Shown piece by piece: positions 24,900-33,287 of a stretch of 64,000 nucleotides of DNA; position 1 is the stretch's first letter, and every line of letters starts with the position of its first letter. The notes under the pieces are model-generated. The model did not search any database. It saw only the letters and a program-made list of their open reading frames with translations, and was not told where the DNA came from. The DNA comes from Rathayibacter sp. VKM Ac-2856 (GTDB taxonomy: Bacteria; Actinomycetota; Actinomycetes; Actinomycetales; Microbacteriaceae): contig NZ_JABMLF010000001.1 of assembly GCF_013205055.1 (NCBI RefSeq), positions 124,001-188,000 on the forward strand. Direction: 5' to 3'. A program made the translations under genes and the position numbers.

Positions 24900-25613
24900 A
24901 TGAACGAGAAGAAGAACCGCGTGCTCGTCGTCGGCGGGGGATCAGGCATCGCCCGCGCTCTCGTGCGCGAGCTGCTCGCGAGAGGTGACGACGTGATCGT
25001 CGGCGGTCGTCACCCGGAGGCGCTCGGCGACGACGCGGGGGAGTGGGGCGGCCGGCTCCGGTCCGTCCGGATCGATCTCGCCGACGAGGGGAGCATCGCG
25101 GCGGCCGTCGATCTCGGGCCCCTCGACTTCGTCGTCTCGTTCGCCGCGGCGCACGCGAACGGCCCTGTCCGCGAGCTGGAGCGCGACGCCGTCGTGACCG
25201 CGTTCGACGCGAAGGTCATCGGCCCGATCCTGCTCGCCAAGCACCTCGCGTCCTCGATCCGGCCGGGCGGCGGCTTCCTCTTCTTCTCCGGTGTCGCGGC
25301 CTGGAAGCCGTCGGCGGGCCTCGCGGTGATGGCGACGACCAACGGAGCGGTCTCCTTCCTCGTCGAGGCGCTCGCGGTCGAGCTCGCCCCGGTCCGGGCG
25401 GTCGCGATCTCGCCGGGGATCATCGACTCCGGCGCCTGGGACGCGCTGGGCGAGCAGGAGAAGTCGGCGATGTTCGCCGAGACCGCGGCCGGGAACCCTG
25501 CTCGCCGGATCGGCTCGGTCGGCGACATCGTGTCCGCCGTGCGCTTCGCGATGGACAACACGTTCGTGACCGGGACGACGCTGCACGTCGACGGCGGCGG
25601 GCGGCTCGCATGA
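24900..25613 (+). CDS. SDR-fold protein lacking the YxxxK catalytic pair
   Basis: The ATG at 24900 follows AGGGAGG. The Rossmann motif VVGGGSGIARALVRELLARG, DLADEGS and the C-terminal NTFVTGTTLHVDGGGRL are standard for short-chain dehydrogenases of 237 residues. The expected Tyr-x-x-x-Lys position reads M-A-T-T-N (in LAVMATTNGAVSFL), so both catalytic residues are absent, although the Ser in FFSGVAAW is kept. It may be a binding protein or an unusual reductase. It is coupled by an ATGA overlap to the lipoprotein gene and is divergent from LysR. Confidence 0.85.
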   Translation: MNEKKNRVLVVGGGSGIARALVRELLARGDDVIVGGRHPEALGDDAGEWGGRLRSVRIDLADEGSIAAAVDLGPLDFVVSFAAAHANGPVRELERDAVVTAFDAKVIGPILLAKHLASSIRPGGGFLFFSGVAAWKPSAGLAVMATTNGAVSFLVEALAVELAPVRAVAISPGIIDSGAWDALGEQEKSAMFAETAAGNPARRIGSVGDIVSAVRFAMDNTFVTGTTLHVDGGGRLA

Positions 25614-26194
25614 ACCGCCGCGCACCCCTCCTCGCCGTCGGACTCGCCGCGCTCCTCGCCACCGCCGGCTGCGCGAGCACGGTCGCGACCGAGGACCCGG
25701 TCGCGGCGGTGAGCCGCGACGACGGCCTCGTGCAGCCTGAAACCGTCCATCTGGGAGACTCGAGCGTCGAGGCGAGCCGCCCCGTCGTCCTCCGCGCGCA
25801 GCAGCTCTACTCCTTCTGGAACACGGGCGACGCGACCTGGCTCGAGCTCGCCGTCGACGACTCCTTCCTCGACCGCACCCTTCCGGAGGGGCGACCCCAG
25901 GGGACCGAGGGGCCGATCGCCGCCTCGGAGCAGTTCCGCGCGGCGGTGCCCGACCTGGCGTGCACGCTCGACGACCTCTACGTCACGGGCGACACCTTCA
26001 CCGCGCGCCTGACCTTCACCGGCCACTTCACGGGCGTCTCCAGCGGAGTCCAGGGTGATGGCCGGCCCATCGAGTTCGGCGCGATCGACATCCAGCACAT
26101 CGGCGCGAGCGGGCGGATCGTCGAGGACTGGCACCTCGAGGACACCCTCACCTTCCAGCAGCAGGCGGGCCTGCTGCCGCCGCCGGCCTTCTGA
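25610..26194 (+). CDS. Lipoprotein with SnoaL-like polyketide-cyclase fold
   Basis: The ATG overlaps the SDR stop by 4 bases. A lipoprotein signal ends in ATAGC at residue 21. The mature domain resembles SnoaL/ester-cyclase NTF2-like proteins: RAQQLYSFWNTGDATWLELA, FTARLTFTGHFTG, and the C-terminal GRIVEDWHLEDTLTFQQQ with the typical W-H-x-x-D segment. Being exported and anchored is unusual for this fold, which is mostly cytoplasmic. The coupled SDR-fold partner suggests they serve the same pathway, with different compartments unexplained. Confidence 0.82.
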   Translation: MNRRAPLLAVGLAALLATAGCASTVATEDPVAAVSRDDGLVQPETVHLGDSSVEASRPVVLRAQQLYSFWNTGDATWLELAVDDSFLDRTLPEGRPQGTEGPIAASEQFRAAVPDLACTLDDLYVTGDTFTARLTFTGHFTGVSSGVQGDGRPIEFGAIDIQHIGASGRIVEDWHLEDTLTFQQQAGLLPPPAF

Positions 26195-26280
26195 CCTCTT
26201 CCCCCTCGCCGGCTCACGCCAGTGCCGGTCGGCCGTCCTGTACGGGGAGGGGCCGGCGGAGGTTCCCCCGTGGGCGGCCG

Positions 26281-27120
26281 TCAGGAGATCTGCGCGGCGT
26301 CGTGCTGCGCCGGGCCGGCGCGACGACCGGCTCGGCGCTCGGTGAGGAGGAAGACGACGAGGAGGACCGCTCCGACCAGGATCACGACGATGTTCCCGAG
26401 TTGGGCGAAGGAGGTGAGGGTGCCGGTGGCCGGATAGGTGCCCAGCATGAAGATGCTGGGATCGGTGCTGGCGTGCAGCAGGATCGGCGCGACGATCGTC
26501 CGAGTCACGCGCAGTGCGAGGTACATGCATAACCCGAAGAAGAAGGTGTAGAGCATCTGCAGCAGCGTGGGCAGGAGTGGCTGGCCGACGAAGAGGTTCG
26601 TCGCGTGCAGCAGGGCGAACAGGGCAGCCGACACCAGGCCGACGGCGATCTCGGAGCGACCGGACGAGCGCATGATCCGGACGACGTATCCGCGGGTGAG
26701 GAGTTCCTCGGAGAAGCCGATGACGAGTCCGGCGAGCAGCCAGGCGGCCACCCAGTCGACTCCGGCGGCGGCGTAGTCGACGCTCGCGAAGCGCATCAGG
26801 TTGAACAGCAGAACGACGGCGATCGCGATCCACATCCAGCCGCCTCCGCCAAGCGTCTGCCGCTTGAACGTGCTCCTCAGCCAGCCGACGCTCGCGCCGA
26901 AGCCGACCAGGACGAGGCTGCCGATGAGGACCGGGACGACGAAGAGGACGACGACGTAGCTCGCGGAAGCCGCGTCTCCGATGAAGGGCACGAACGGTGC
27001 CATCAGCAGTGACGCCGGCTCGTAGATCGCGAGATACCCGACCGCGAGGATCAGCGCCTTCCACCACCGCCCGTGGTCCCAGAAGCTCGCCCATCCCGAC
27101 CGTTGCACAGTGCTGTTCAT
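26281..27120 (-). CDS. CPBP family intramembrane glutamic metalloprotease
   Basis: About eight hydrophobic segments occupy the 279 residues. The CAAX/Abi protease motifs are present: GFSEELLTRGYVVRIM (EExxxR) and FALLHATNLF, with the last conserved His in LLHASTDPS. The expected second catalytic region is therefore intact. These proteases cleave membrane-bound peptides, with roles in bacteriocin immunity and sigma-factor release in various bacteria. It lies just before a locus with an ECF sigma operon, but nothing in the sequence links them directly. Confidence 0.88.
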   Translation of the reverse strand: MNSTVQRSGWASFWDHGRWWKALILAVGYLAIYEPASLLMAPFVPFIGDAASASYVVVLFVVPVLIGSLVLVGFGASVGWLRSTFKRQTLGGGGWMWIAIAVVLLFNLMRFASVDYAAAGVDWVAAWLLAGLVIGFSEELLTRGYVVRIMRSSGRSEIAVGLVSAALFALLHATNLFVGQPLLPTLLQMLYTFFFGLCMYLALRVTRTIVAPILLHASTDPSIFMLGTYPATGTLTSFAQLGNIVVILVGAVLLVVFLLTERRAGRRAGPAQHDAAQIS

Positions 27121-27243
27121 CGATCTTCCCCCCGGATCGAGATCAGTAGACCACTCACGACGACCGATCGAGGGCCACCCGCTCGTCGCGAGGAGCTCGT
27201 GACGAAGACAGCCTTGGCGCTCGAAGATGCACCGGTTCGTGGG

Positions 27244-27750
27244 TCACGGAGCTTCCATGAAGACGGCTTCGCCCAGTGGATTCGTCCACATGATCGTGTC
27301 GCCCGAGCGTGTGATGGTGACGGGCTCGGCGAGAAGTTCGCTGAAGAAGGATCCGGCGGCGCCGGCGGGAGCCACGCACCCACTGAGCAAGGTGATGATG
27401 CGGGTGATGGTCAGGACGCCGTTCTCGAAGGCGAACGAACCTGTCTGCAAGAAGCAGCCGTTCTCGAACCCAAAGTCGCCGGCACCGGCACCGGCACCGG
27501 CACCGGCGCCGGCGCCGTCGCTGGTGATCGTGAGGTCGATCCGGTCCGTCGGCGCCGTGAAGTCGCCGGACGCGGCGCTGGACAAGGAGATGCTTCGATA
27601 CTCGCCTGATTCCACCTCGGCGACCAGCGTCGGGGTCGGGGTCGGGGTCGGCGTCGGGGTCGAACTCGATTGCTCGCTGCCGGGGGTGCATCCGACCAGG
27701 GTGGAGGCGATCGTCCCAGCGAGCAGGAGCAGTGCGATGGAGCGAGGCAT
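27244..27750 (-). CDS. META/HslJ-like lipoprotein with dipeptide repeats
   Basis: The ATG at 27750 gives a lipoprotein signal ending in TLVGC. A run of Thr-Pro dipeptides and, further on, a Gly-Ala run are coded by hexanucleotide repeats. The last ~70 residues resemble a META domain: NGCFLQTGSFAFENGVLTIT, LLSGC and SGDTIMWTNPLGEAVF, with two Cys. META/HslJ proteins are heat-inducible envelope proteins of uncertain role. It is divergent from the ECF sigma operon, which encodes a second META-like lipoprotein, so shared regulation is likely. Confidence 0.78.
   Translation of the reverse strand: MPRSIALLLLAGTIASTLVGCTPGSEQSSSTPTPTPTPTPTLVAEVESGEYRSISLSSAASGDFTAPTDRIDLTITSDGAGAGAGAGAGAGDFGFENGCFLQTGSFAFENGVLTITRIITLLSGCVAPAGAAGSFFSELLAEPVTITRSGDTIMWTNPLGEAVFMEAP
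27481..27516. repeat. Hexanucleotide microsatellite in lipoprotein gene (Gly-Ala run)
   Basis: There are six consecutive hexamers, four GGCACC followed by two GGCGCC. As multiples of two codons they change only the number of Gly-Ala pairs, not the frame. Slippage would vary linker length between strains. Confidence 0.8.
27629..27662. repeat. Hexanucleotide microsatellite in lipoprotein gene (Thr-Pro run)
   Basis: Five GTCGGG-type hexamers, one with a single change, and a partial sixth encode the Thr-Pro linker after the lipobox on the minus strand. The frame is kept with any unit number. Confidence 0.8.
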
Positions 27751-27921
27751 GCGGACTCCCGGCGAGTGGAGCGACGTGCTCCGTTCGGTTGAGCAAAGCA
27801 TGTTCGAGCCGTTGCCGCTGCGATCGTCCGCAGACGCATCGCGAAACCGGCGATATTCGCTCGCGGGGTCTGAGACGAATCCGTGCTCTGAGGGCATTCA
27901 CTACTGAGGGGGTGATAGCGA

Positions 27922-28470
27922 ATGGTCGGTGATGCCGAGGCGACGCTGATGGATCGTCTTCGCGGCGGCGACCCTTCGGCGCTGGATGCTCTCTTCCGGA
28001 TGCACGGCCGCGCGGTCCATCGGGCCGCGGGAGGCTTCCTCCTGGACGCAGGCCATGCGGAGGACGTCGTGCAGGAGAGCTTCTTCCTGCTGTGGCAGCG
28101 CCGCTCAAGCGTGCGGATCGCGGGGGAGTCGGTGCTGCCGTGGCTGCTGGTGACGGCGCGGAATCGCAGCCACTCGACCAATCGCCGCGAGCAGCGCCGA
28201 CGCCACCAGCCCCTCTCCGACGACCTCGCCTCTCGCGGAGTCGACGCGGAGACGAGCGACCGACTGCTCGACGTGCGGCGTCTGGTCGAGCAGATGAGCG
28301 CGACGGACCGCGCGATCTGGACGGCGTGCATCGAGGACGATCTCAGCTACAGCGATGCCGCGCGCTCCCTCGGCCTGTCCCACGGGACGGTCCGCAACCG
28401 TCTCTCGCGGGTGCGGGCATCGGTGACGAGCACTTTGACGGAACGGACAGAGGACCATGGACAGTCGTGA
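27922..28470 (+). CDS. ECF-type RNA polymerase sigma factor
   Basis: The 182-residue protein contains sigma region 2 (DRLRGGDPSALDALFRMHG, AEDVVQESFFLLWQRR) and region 4 (SATDRAIWTACIEDDLSYSD, ARSLGLSHGTVRNRLSRVR). A GAGGGGGTG ribosome site precedes the ATG. It overlaps the next gene by 14 bases. The promoter it recognises may lie in the 171-base gap with the divergent lipoprotein gene, since ECF factors usually drive their own operon. Confidence 0.93.
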   Translation: MVGDAEATLMDRLRGGDPSALDALFRMHGRAVHRAAGGFLLDAGHAEDVVQESFFLLWQRRSSVRIAGESVLPWLLVTARNRSHSTNRREQRRRHQPLSDDLASRGVDAETSDRLLDVRRLVEQMSATDRAIWTACIEDDLSYSDAARSLGLSHGTVRNRLSRVRASVTSTLTERTEDHGQS

Positions 28471-28906
28471 CCTGAGCGACGAGCAGCTCGAGCGCATCAG
28501 CGCACGCCTCGCCCAACGGATCCGCCACCGCCGACGTCTCGGCCAGGCCGCAGCGGCGACGCTCGCCGGGATCGCCGGCGCGGTCCTCAGTGCGGGAGTC
28601 CTCACGGCGGTGACGACGGAGCGCGGCACTCCGGTCGCGGCGCCCGTCACCTGCTGGGAGCAGGCCGGGCAGGGCGTCGCCCTGTCCGGCGAGATCCGGA
28701 CGCCCGGGGAGCGGTCCACCGCTGCACTCGCCACGGCGTGCGCTGCACTCGCCGTGGCCGACGGAGACGGGATGGACGCCGCCCGGTACTCCCTCGCAGG
28801 AAGCCAGGTGTGCCAGGAGGACGGCCGGACCCGGATCTTCACGGGACTGGCCGACGAGGTCGACTGCACCCACCCGCCCACGACGCGGACCGGGGTCGAC
28901 GAGTGA
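28457..28906 (+). CDS. Single-pass membrane protein, probable sigma-factor partner (149 aa)
   Basis: This gene overlaps the sigma gene by 14 bases. The first ~30 residues are charged and helical (LSDEQLERISARLAQRIRH), then one membrane helix (AAAATLAGIAGAVLSAGVL) and an outer domain of ~95 residues with four Cys. This is the layout of membrane anti-sigma factors, although no HxxxCxxC zinc motif is visible and sequence similarity to known anti-sigmas is not evident. Its position makes the anti-sigma role plausible. Confidence 0.72.
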   Translation: MDSRDLSDEQLERISARLAQRIRHRRRLGQAAAATLAGIAGAVLSAGVLTAVTTERGTPVAAPVTCWEQAGQGVALSGEIRTPGERSTAALATACAALAVADGDGMDAARYSLAGSQVCQEDGRTRIFTGLADEVDCTHPPTTRTGVDE

Positions 28907-29598
28907 CCATCGGACGCGCGAGAACCCTCGCCCTCAGCGTCCTCGGACTCTCCGCGGCGCTCGTCGTCATCGGATGCGCGACGACCGCCGCCGGCCCCTG
29001 CTCCCCGTCGACGTCGCAGGTGCCGGGTGAGCTCCTCAGCGCCGACGACGCGACCGAGCTCGTCTACGAGACCACCGCCGTCACCGGCGATCGAGGATCG
29101 GGCGGAGGGCTGCTCGATCACCCCGTCAGTCTTCACATCATCGGAATCGACGGCCGGTACGAGCTCATCGTGGACGCGCCCTGCAACACCCTCACCTACG
29201 ACATCCAGCACGCCGGTCTGCAGCCTTCCGTGTGGATCGTCACCGGGGGTCCCGCGATGACCTACGTCGGCTGCCTCGACGCCGCCGGCGAACGAGAGCA
29301 GTGGCTGATGGACGTCCTGGGCGCCGAGGACGTCAGCCTCACGCAGACCACCACGACGATGCGGATCCGCTCCGGCCCCGTGACCATCGACGCCACCGCG
29401 AGCACGACCCCCGTCTCCGCCGAGACGCCTGCCGAACCGACGCAGCCCCCGACATCCACCGTCCCGACGGAGAGCCCGCCGGGCACCCCCGCCGCCGCCT
29501 CCGAGGGCCCGATGATCGACGTCCAGCAGCGGACGAACCGGCGCTCGACCTGTCTCCTCGACGGGTGTCGACCTCGAGGCGCTCGGGATGCGCGGTGA
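28903..29598 (+). CDS. META-like lipoprotein of the ECF sigma operon
   Basis: The GTG overlaps the stop of the preceding gene by 4 bases. A lipoprotein signal ends in VVIGC at about residue 25. The middle carries META-domain features: YELIVDAPCNTLTYDIQ, then GGPAMTYVGC, and TTTTMRIRSGPVTIDATA. A Thr/Pro-rich tail follows and ends in a basic stretch. It resembles the lipoprotein encoded divergently at 27244-27750. The pair may be the output, or the sensed envelope components, of the ECF system. Confidence 0.78.
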   Translation: MTIGRARTLALSVLGLSAALVVIGCATTAAGPCSPSTSQVPGELLSADDATELVYETTAVTGDRGSGGGLLDHPVSLHIIGIDGRYELIVDAPCNTLTYDIQHAGLQPSVWIVTGGPAMTYVGCLDAAGEREQWLMDVLGAEDVSLTQTTTTMRIRSGPVTIDATASTTPVSAETPAEPTQPPTSTVPTESPPGTPAAASEGPMIDVQQRTNRRSTCLLDGCRPRGARDAR

Positions 29599-29772
29599 CG
29601 TGATCACCGCTGGGGAGAGGATCTCGGGGATGACGGACCGTCCGTTTCCGTCAGAGGACGGAGCACCGGCCGTCTCACCGGCCGAGGAGGTCGTTCCGCG
29701 ATCGTCGCGATCCGTTCGTCTCGGTGGCAGGCTGAGGCCGGACGTCCGGAGTCGAGTGCACCGGCGAGGGCG

Positions 29773-30447
29773 CTAGCTGTCCGTCGCTCGAAGCGTCGCC
29801 ACGAGCTCCTGCAGTTCGGCTGCGGTGGCCCGCTTCCACTCGCGGATCGCAGGGGTCGCGAGCGGATCCGTGTCCTCCGACAGGGAGACGTACTCCGTCA
29901 CGGCCACCTCGAGAACCCTGGCGAACACGTCGTCGTCCGACTCCTCGAGAGTGCGGACGAGGCCGACGGTCGCAGTGTGATCGATGCCTGCTCCGGAGAG
30001 GGTGATCGTCCAGGCATGGACCGGCTCGTCGGGTGTCGGAGTCGCGTCATCGGTTCTCGCGTAGGTGACCTCGATCACGACTCCGCCTACCTCGCGCTGC
30101 ATCGCCGGACCGCTTCTCCGTCGCTCTTGTGCATGGAAGGAGATGGTGGACGTCGTGCCTCCCGGCGTGAAGTCGCCGGCGAGACGGATGAGCTTGCGGT
30201 GGTCGATCCAACCGTGGGCTCTCGACTCGGCGCGGTCCGTGGTCTCGACGAAGAGCTCGAACCGGCGCTCCTCCTTCACCTCGAGCACCCACTCGAGCAC
30301 CTCCGCGACGGACCCCGCACCGGTGATCCGCTGCGGGTCGTGACGCGCCGACTGCTCGACGTCGTCGCCGGTCCAGAAGCAGACCCAGTAGATCGACGGG
30401 TCCTCCCGCTGTGCGTCGAAGTACGACTCGTCCCATTCGGCGTGCAT
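29773..30447 (-). CDS. Conserved hypothetical protein (224 aa)
   Basis: No signal peptide or membrane segment is found. The N-terminus is hydrophilic and aromatic (DESYFDAQREDPSIYWVCFW), followed by VAEVLEWVLEVKEERRFELF and a strand-rich middle section (AWTITLSGAGIDHTATVG). YWVCFW and the EVLEW helix are reminiscent of short proteins found beside lipoprotein or toxin-immunity genes, but I cannot assign a family. Acidic composition suggests a cytoplasmic protein. It is monocistronic. Confidence 0.6.
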   Translation of the reverse strand: MHAEWDESYFDAQREDPSIYWVCFWTGDDVEQSARHDPQRITGAGSVAEVLEWVLEVKEERRFELFVETTDRAESRAHGWIDHRKLIRLAGDFTPGGTTSTISFHAQERRRSGPAMQREVGGVVIEVTYARTDDATPTPDEPVHAWTITLSGAGIDHTATVGLVRTLEESDDDVFARVLEVAVTEYVSLSEDTDPLATPAIREWKRATAAELQELVATLRATDS

Positions 30448-30542
30448 ACGCCCTCCTCGCCGGTCTCACGCTAGCGCCGTCCGACGAGCGGCTCAGCAGG
30501 ACCATCGACCCAGGCTGTCGACGGGTCATGAGCGCCACCCAG

Positions 30543-30574
30543 GGCGTCCGATAGCCGGTGGTTCACCGGACGCC
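30543..30574. repeat. Hairpin with two alternative stems
   Basis: GGCGTCCG and CGGACGCC form 8-base arms. The loop contains CCGGTG-GTT-CACCGG, a competing perfect 6-base stem. It sits between two divergent genes, so it is not a normal terminator. A 23-base part (30544-30566) recurs at 56171-56193 with one mismatch. Confidence 0.6.
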
Positions 30575-30658
30575 GATGGCAGGCCATCCCTCTCGGTCGG
30601 GTCAGCTCGTCAGTCGGTCGTCGTGATCCTCAAGCCCGACGGCTCCTAGGCTGACCCG

Positions 30659-31279
30659 ATGAGCTCCCCGGCAACGACCCGCCCGTTCGTGGGCGCTGCT
30701 CGCCTCGCCGTCGGCGCAGCCGCGATCGCGGTGATCCTCCACACCTACGCGCTGAGCATCGCGGCCGGCGACCCGAATCCGTTCGACTACTTCGGCTACT
30801 TCACGAACCAGACCAGCCTTCTCGCGAGCGCGGTGCTGATCGTCGCTGGATCGGTCGCGCTCGCCCGCCGTCCGACTCCGGTGTGGCTGAGCTACGTCCG
30901 CGGCGCGGCGACGGCCTACCTGATCGTCGTGGCCGTGATCTACAACACCCTCGTTCCGGGAACCGGGACGGCCCCGCCCTGGGTCAGCGCCGTCCTGCAC
31001 GTGGCGCTCCCCGCGCTCGTCCTCCTCGACTGGATCTCCGTCGACGACCGCGGACCGCTCTCGTGGCGCCGCCTGTGGGTCGTCCTGCCCTATCCGATCG
31101 TGTGGGTCGTCGTCGTGCTCGTCCGCGGAGCGACCGACGGATGGGTGCCGTACGGCTTCCTGCTCCCCGAGAACGGCGTGCCGTCGCTCGTCCTGCACGT
31201 CGCCGGCCTGACCTGCGCGGTGATCCTCGCCGGCGCGCTCGTCTGGGCACTGGGTCGACGCCGAACCTCATCCAGGTGA
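30659..31279 (+). CDS. Pr6Pr family integral membrane protein
   Basis: The 206-residue protein has six membrane segments. The aromatic FDYFGYFTNQTSLLA, the VAVIYNTLVPG segment and the C-terminal YPIVWVVVVLVRG and YGFLLPENG are hallmarks of the Pr6Pr/FAR-17a/AIG1-like family common in actinobacteria. Eukaryotic relatives hydrolyse fatty-acid esters of hydroxy fatty acids, but bacterial function is not established. It is monocistronic with its own promoter region. Confidence 0.85.
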   Translation: MSSPATTRPFVGAARLAVGAAAIAVILHTYALSIAAGDPNPFDYFGYFTNQTSLLASAVLIVAGSVALARRPTPVWLSYVRGAATAYLIVVAVIYNTLVPGTGTAPPWVSAVLHVALPALVLLDWISVDDRGPLSWRRLWVVLPYPIVWVVVVLVRGATDGWVPYGFLLPENGVPSLVLHVAGLTCAVILAGALVWALGRRRTSSR

Positions 31280-31486
31280 CGTCCATTCCTCTCTCACCGT
31301 GGATGAAGAGGCGCACGTGAGCTCGACCTGCACGTCTCCGCGGGGAGTGGACGTGATCGCGCACGTGTCGGGGTCGCTCCCCGGGCCGTCGACAGCATCG
31401 CGGCGGTCAGCCCGCCGAGCAGTCACCGATGGTGGCAGGGAGGGTCTCGGTTCTCACCGGCCCCCTCCCCGCTCACCTCATCTCGG

Positions 31487-31930
31487 TCAGGAGGCGGTGA
31501 GGCCGCCGTCGATGACGTGTTCCATGCCGCTGACGGAGAGGAGTCCTCCGAGGCGAGGAAGAGGACGAGCTTGGAGATCGAGACCATTCCGGCTGTCGAG
31601 GAGATGGTGACGATCGTCCCGCCTCCCGCCTTCTGCATCGAGGGGATCACGCTCTTCATGCCGGAGAACTGCGAGTGCTGGTTCACGGCGACGACCTCGA
31701 GAGAGTCCTCTTCCTCGATATCGACCGTGGAGACGACCGGGCCGATGATTCCGGCGTTGTTCACCAGGACGGTGACCGATGCGCCGAAGTGCTCCTCGAC
31801 CTCCGCGACCACGCGCTTCCAGTCCTGGAGGGAGGTGACGTCGTGCTTCGCAAAGAGCACGGCGTCCCCGAGCTCGTCAGCGATGCGCTGTCCGCTCTCG
31901 GCGTCGAAGCACTGCGACCGCTCCTGCTGG
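31487..31930 (-). pseudogene. Short-chain dehydrogenase remnant
   Basis: The reading frame shows ASVTVLVNNAGIIGPV, AVNQHSQFSGMKSVIPSM and GGTIVTISSTAGMV, all clear SDR landmarks. The N-terminal cofactor motif is missing, and the segment with the catalytic Tyr and Lys has been deleted: STAGMVS runs directly into SKLVLFLASEDSS. After that point a frameshift is needed to read the normal ending VSGMEHVIDGGLTAS followed by a stop at 31487-31489. Three independent lesions make it non-functional. It lies downstream of umuC on the same strand. Confidence 0.85.
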
Positions 31931-32003
31931 CGAACTGGCGCGTCTCGGGGTGGCGCAGACGGACGACGCTCGACGTCCTGGGCCGAGACGGTTCACCGCG
32001 ACG

Positions 32004-33287
32004 CTACTTCGCGGTCGCGACGGCGAGTTCCTCCCAGTGAGTGGTGGCGCGGGGGGAGACCATGTCGCGCTTCATCGTCCACGCGCGGCGTTGCCGGAGG
32101 CCGCCGAGGCCGAGGCCGACGCTCTCCTCGCCGAAGCGCTCGGCGATGAGGTCGACCACGGCGCTGGTCGCGGGCGTGTCGGTGCGGGTGCCGAAGATGT
32201 CGAGGGAGGCGTGCTCGTCCGCGGGGGTGAGCTCGCCGAGGGTGACGCCGACGCGGACGTACTTGAGCCCCGGCTCGAACTGCGGAGCCAGCGCTGAGAC
32301 GGCGGCGCGGTAGAGGGTTCCGGCGTCGTCGATCGGCTCGGGGAAGGCGAGCGAGACGTGGTGGGCGGTGTGCTTCGTCTCGGCGAAGGGGGAGGTCGCG
32401 GCGAAGCAGCGCATGCTCCGCGCGAGGGACCCCTGCTTGCGCAGGCGGGCGGCGGCGCGCTGCGTGTAGACGGAGAGCACTTCTTCCAGCTCGGCGACGG
32501 TGCTGATGGGGATCGCGAAGGAGCGGGAGTGCTGGATCGTGTCGCGGGCGGTCTGCAGCTCCTCGAGCGGGAGGCAGTCGATGCCGCGCAGCTCCTGGAC
32601 GACGCGGGCCTGGACGACGCCGAACCGGCTGCGGATGCGGGCGGCGTCGGCGTCGCGGAGATCGGCGGCGTCGTGGACGCCCATGCCCGCGAGCTTCTTC
32701 GCGGTGCGGCTGCCGATGCCCCAGACGGCCTTGCTGGGGACGGTGCGCATGATCGCGGTCTGCTGCTCGCGGTCGTAGGCGCTGAAGTGGCAGACGCCGC
32801 CGAGGGCCGGGCTCGACTTCGACCCGCGGTTCGCGAGCTTCGCGAGGGTCTTGGTGGGGGCGAGGCCGACGCTCATCGGCAGTCCGAGGAGCTTCTTGAG
32901 GGTGCGGCGGATGTCGCGGGCCTGGGCGGTGGTCTCGGCGACGGTGCCGGTGAGGGCGATGAAGCTCTCGTCGATCGAGTACACCTCCTGCTCGGGGGAG
33001 TACCGGCTGAGGATCTCGGCGGCGCGGGCGGACATGTCGCCGTAGAGCTCGTAGTTGCTCGAGCGGGCGATGACGCCGTGCACCCGCGCCTCGGCGGCGA
33101 TGCTGTGCCACGGGGCGGCCATGTCGATGCTCAGCGCCTTCGCCTCCTGCGATCGGGCGACGACGCAGCCGTCGTTGTTGGAGAGCACGACGACGGGCCG
33201 CCCCTCCAGGCGCGGGTCGAAGACGCGCTCGCAGGAGACGTAGAAGTTGTTCGCGTCGACGATCGCGAGGTGCCGGCGCTCAGACAC
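32004..33287 (-). CDS. umuC: Y-family DNA polymerase UmuC (Pol V catalytic subunit)
   Basis: The 427-residue protein has VDANNFYVSCERVFDP and VVLSNNDGCVVARSQEAK at the N-terminus. The catalytic acids are in VYSIDESFIALTG. Helix-hairpin-helix (VWGIGSRTAKKLAGMG), little-finger and UmuC C-terminal tail (LRQRRAWTMKRDMVSPRAT) segments follow. It performs error-prone translesion synthesis with UmuD'. It overlaps umuD by 8 bases and is the third gene of a TetR-umuD-umuC operon. A fragment similar to its tail lies at 46305-46395. Confidence 0.96.
   Translation of the reverse strand: MSERRHLAIVDANNFYVSCERVFDPRLEGRPVVVLSNNDGCVVARSQEAKALSIDMAAPWHSIAAEARVHGVIARSSNYELYGDMSARAAEILSRYSPEQEVYSIDESFIALTGTVAETTAQARDIRRTLKKLLGLPMSVGLAPTKTLAKLANRGSKSSPALGGVCHFSAYDREQQTAIMRTVPSKAVWGIGSRTAKKLAGMGVHDAADLRDADAARIRSRFGVVQARVVQELRGIDCLPLEELQTARDTIQHSRSFAIPISTVAELEEVLSVYTQRAAARLRKQGSLARSMRCFAATSPFAETKHTAHHVSLAFPEPIDDAGTLYRAAVSALAPQFEPGLKYVRVGVTLGELTPADEHASLDIFGTRTDTPATSAVVDLIAERFGEESVGLGLGGLRQRRAWTMKRDMVSPRATTHWEELAVATAK

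Noticed and set aside
27481-27662. CRISPR-like repeats
   Set aside because: The units are contiguous hexamers inside a coding region without spacers.
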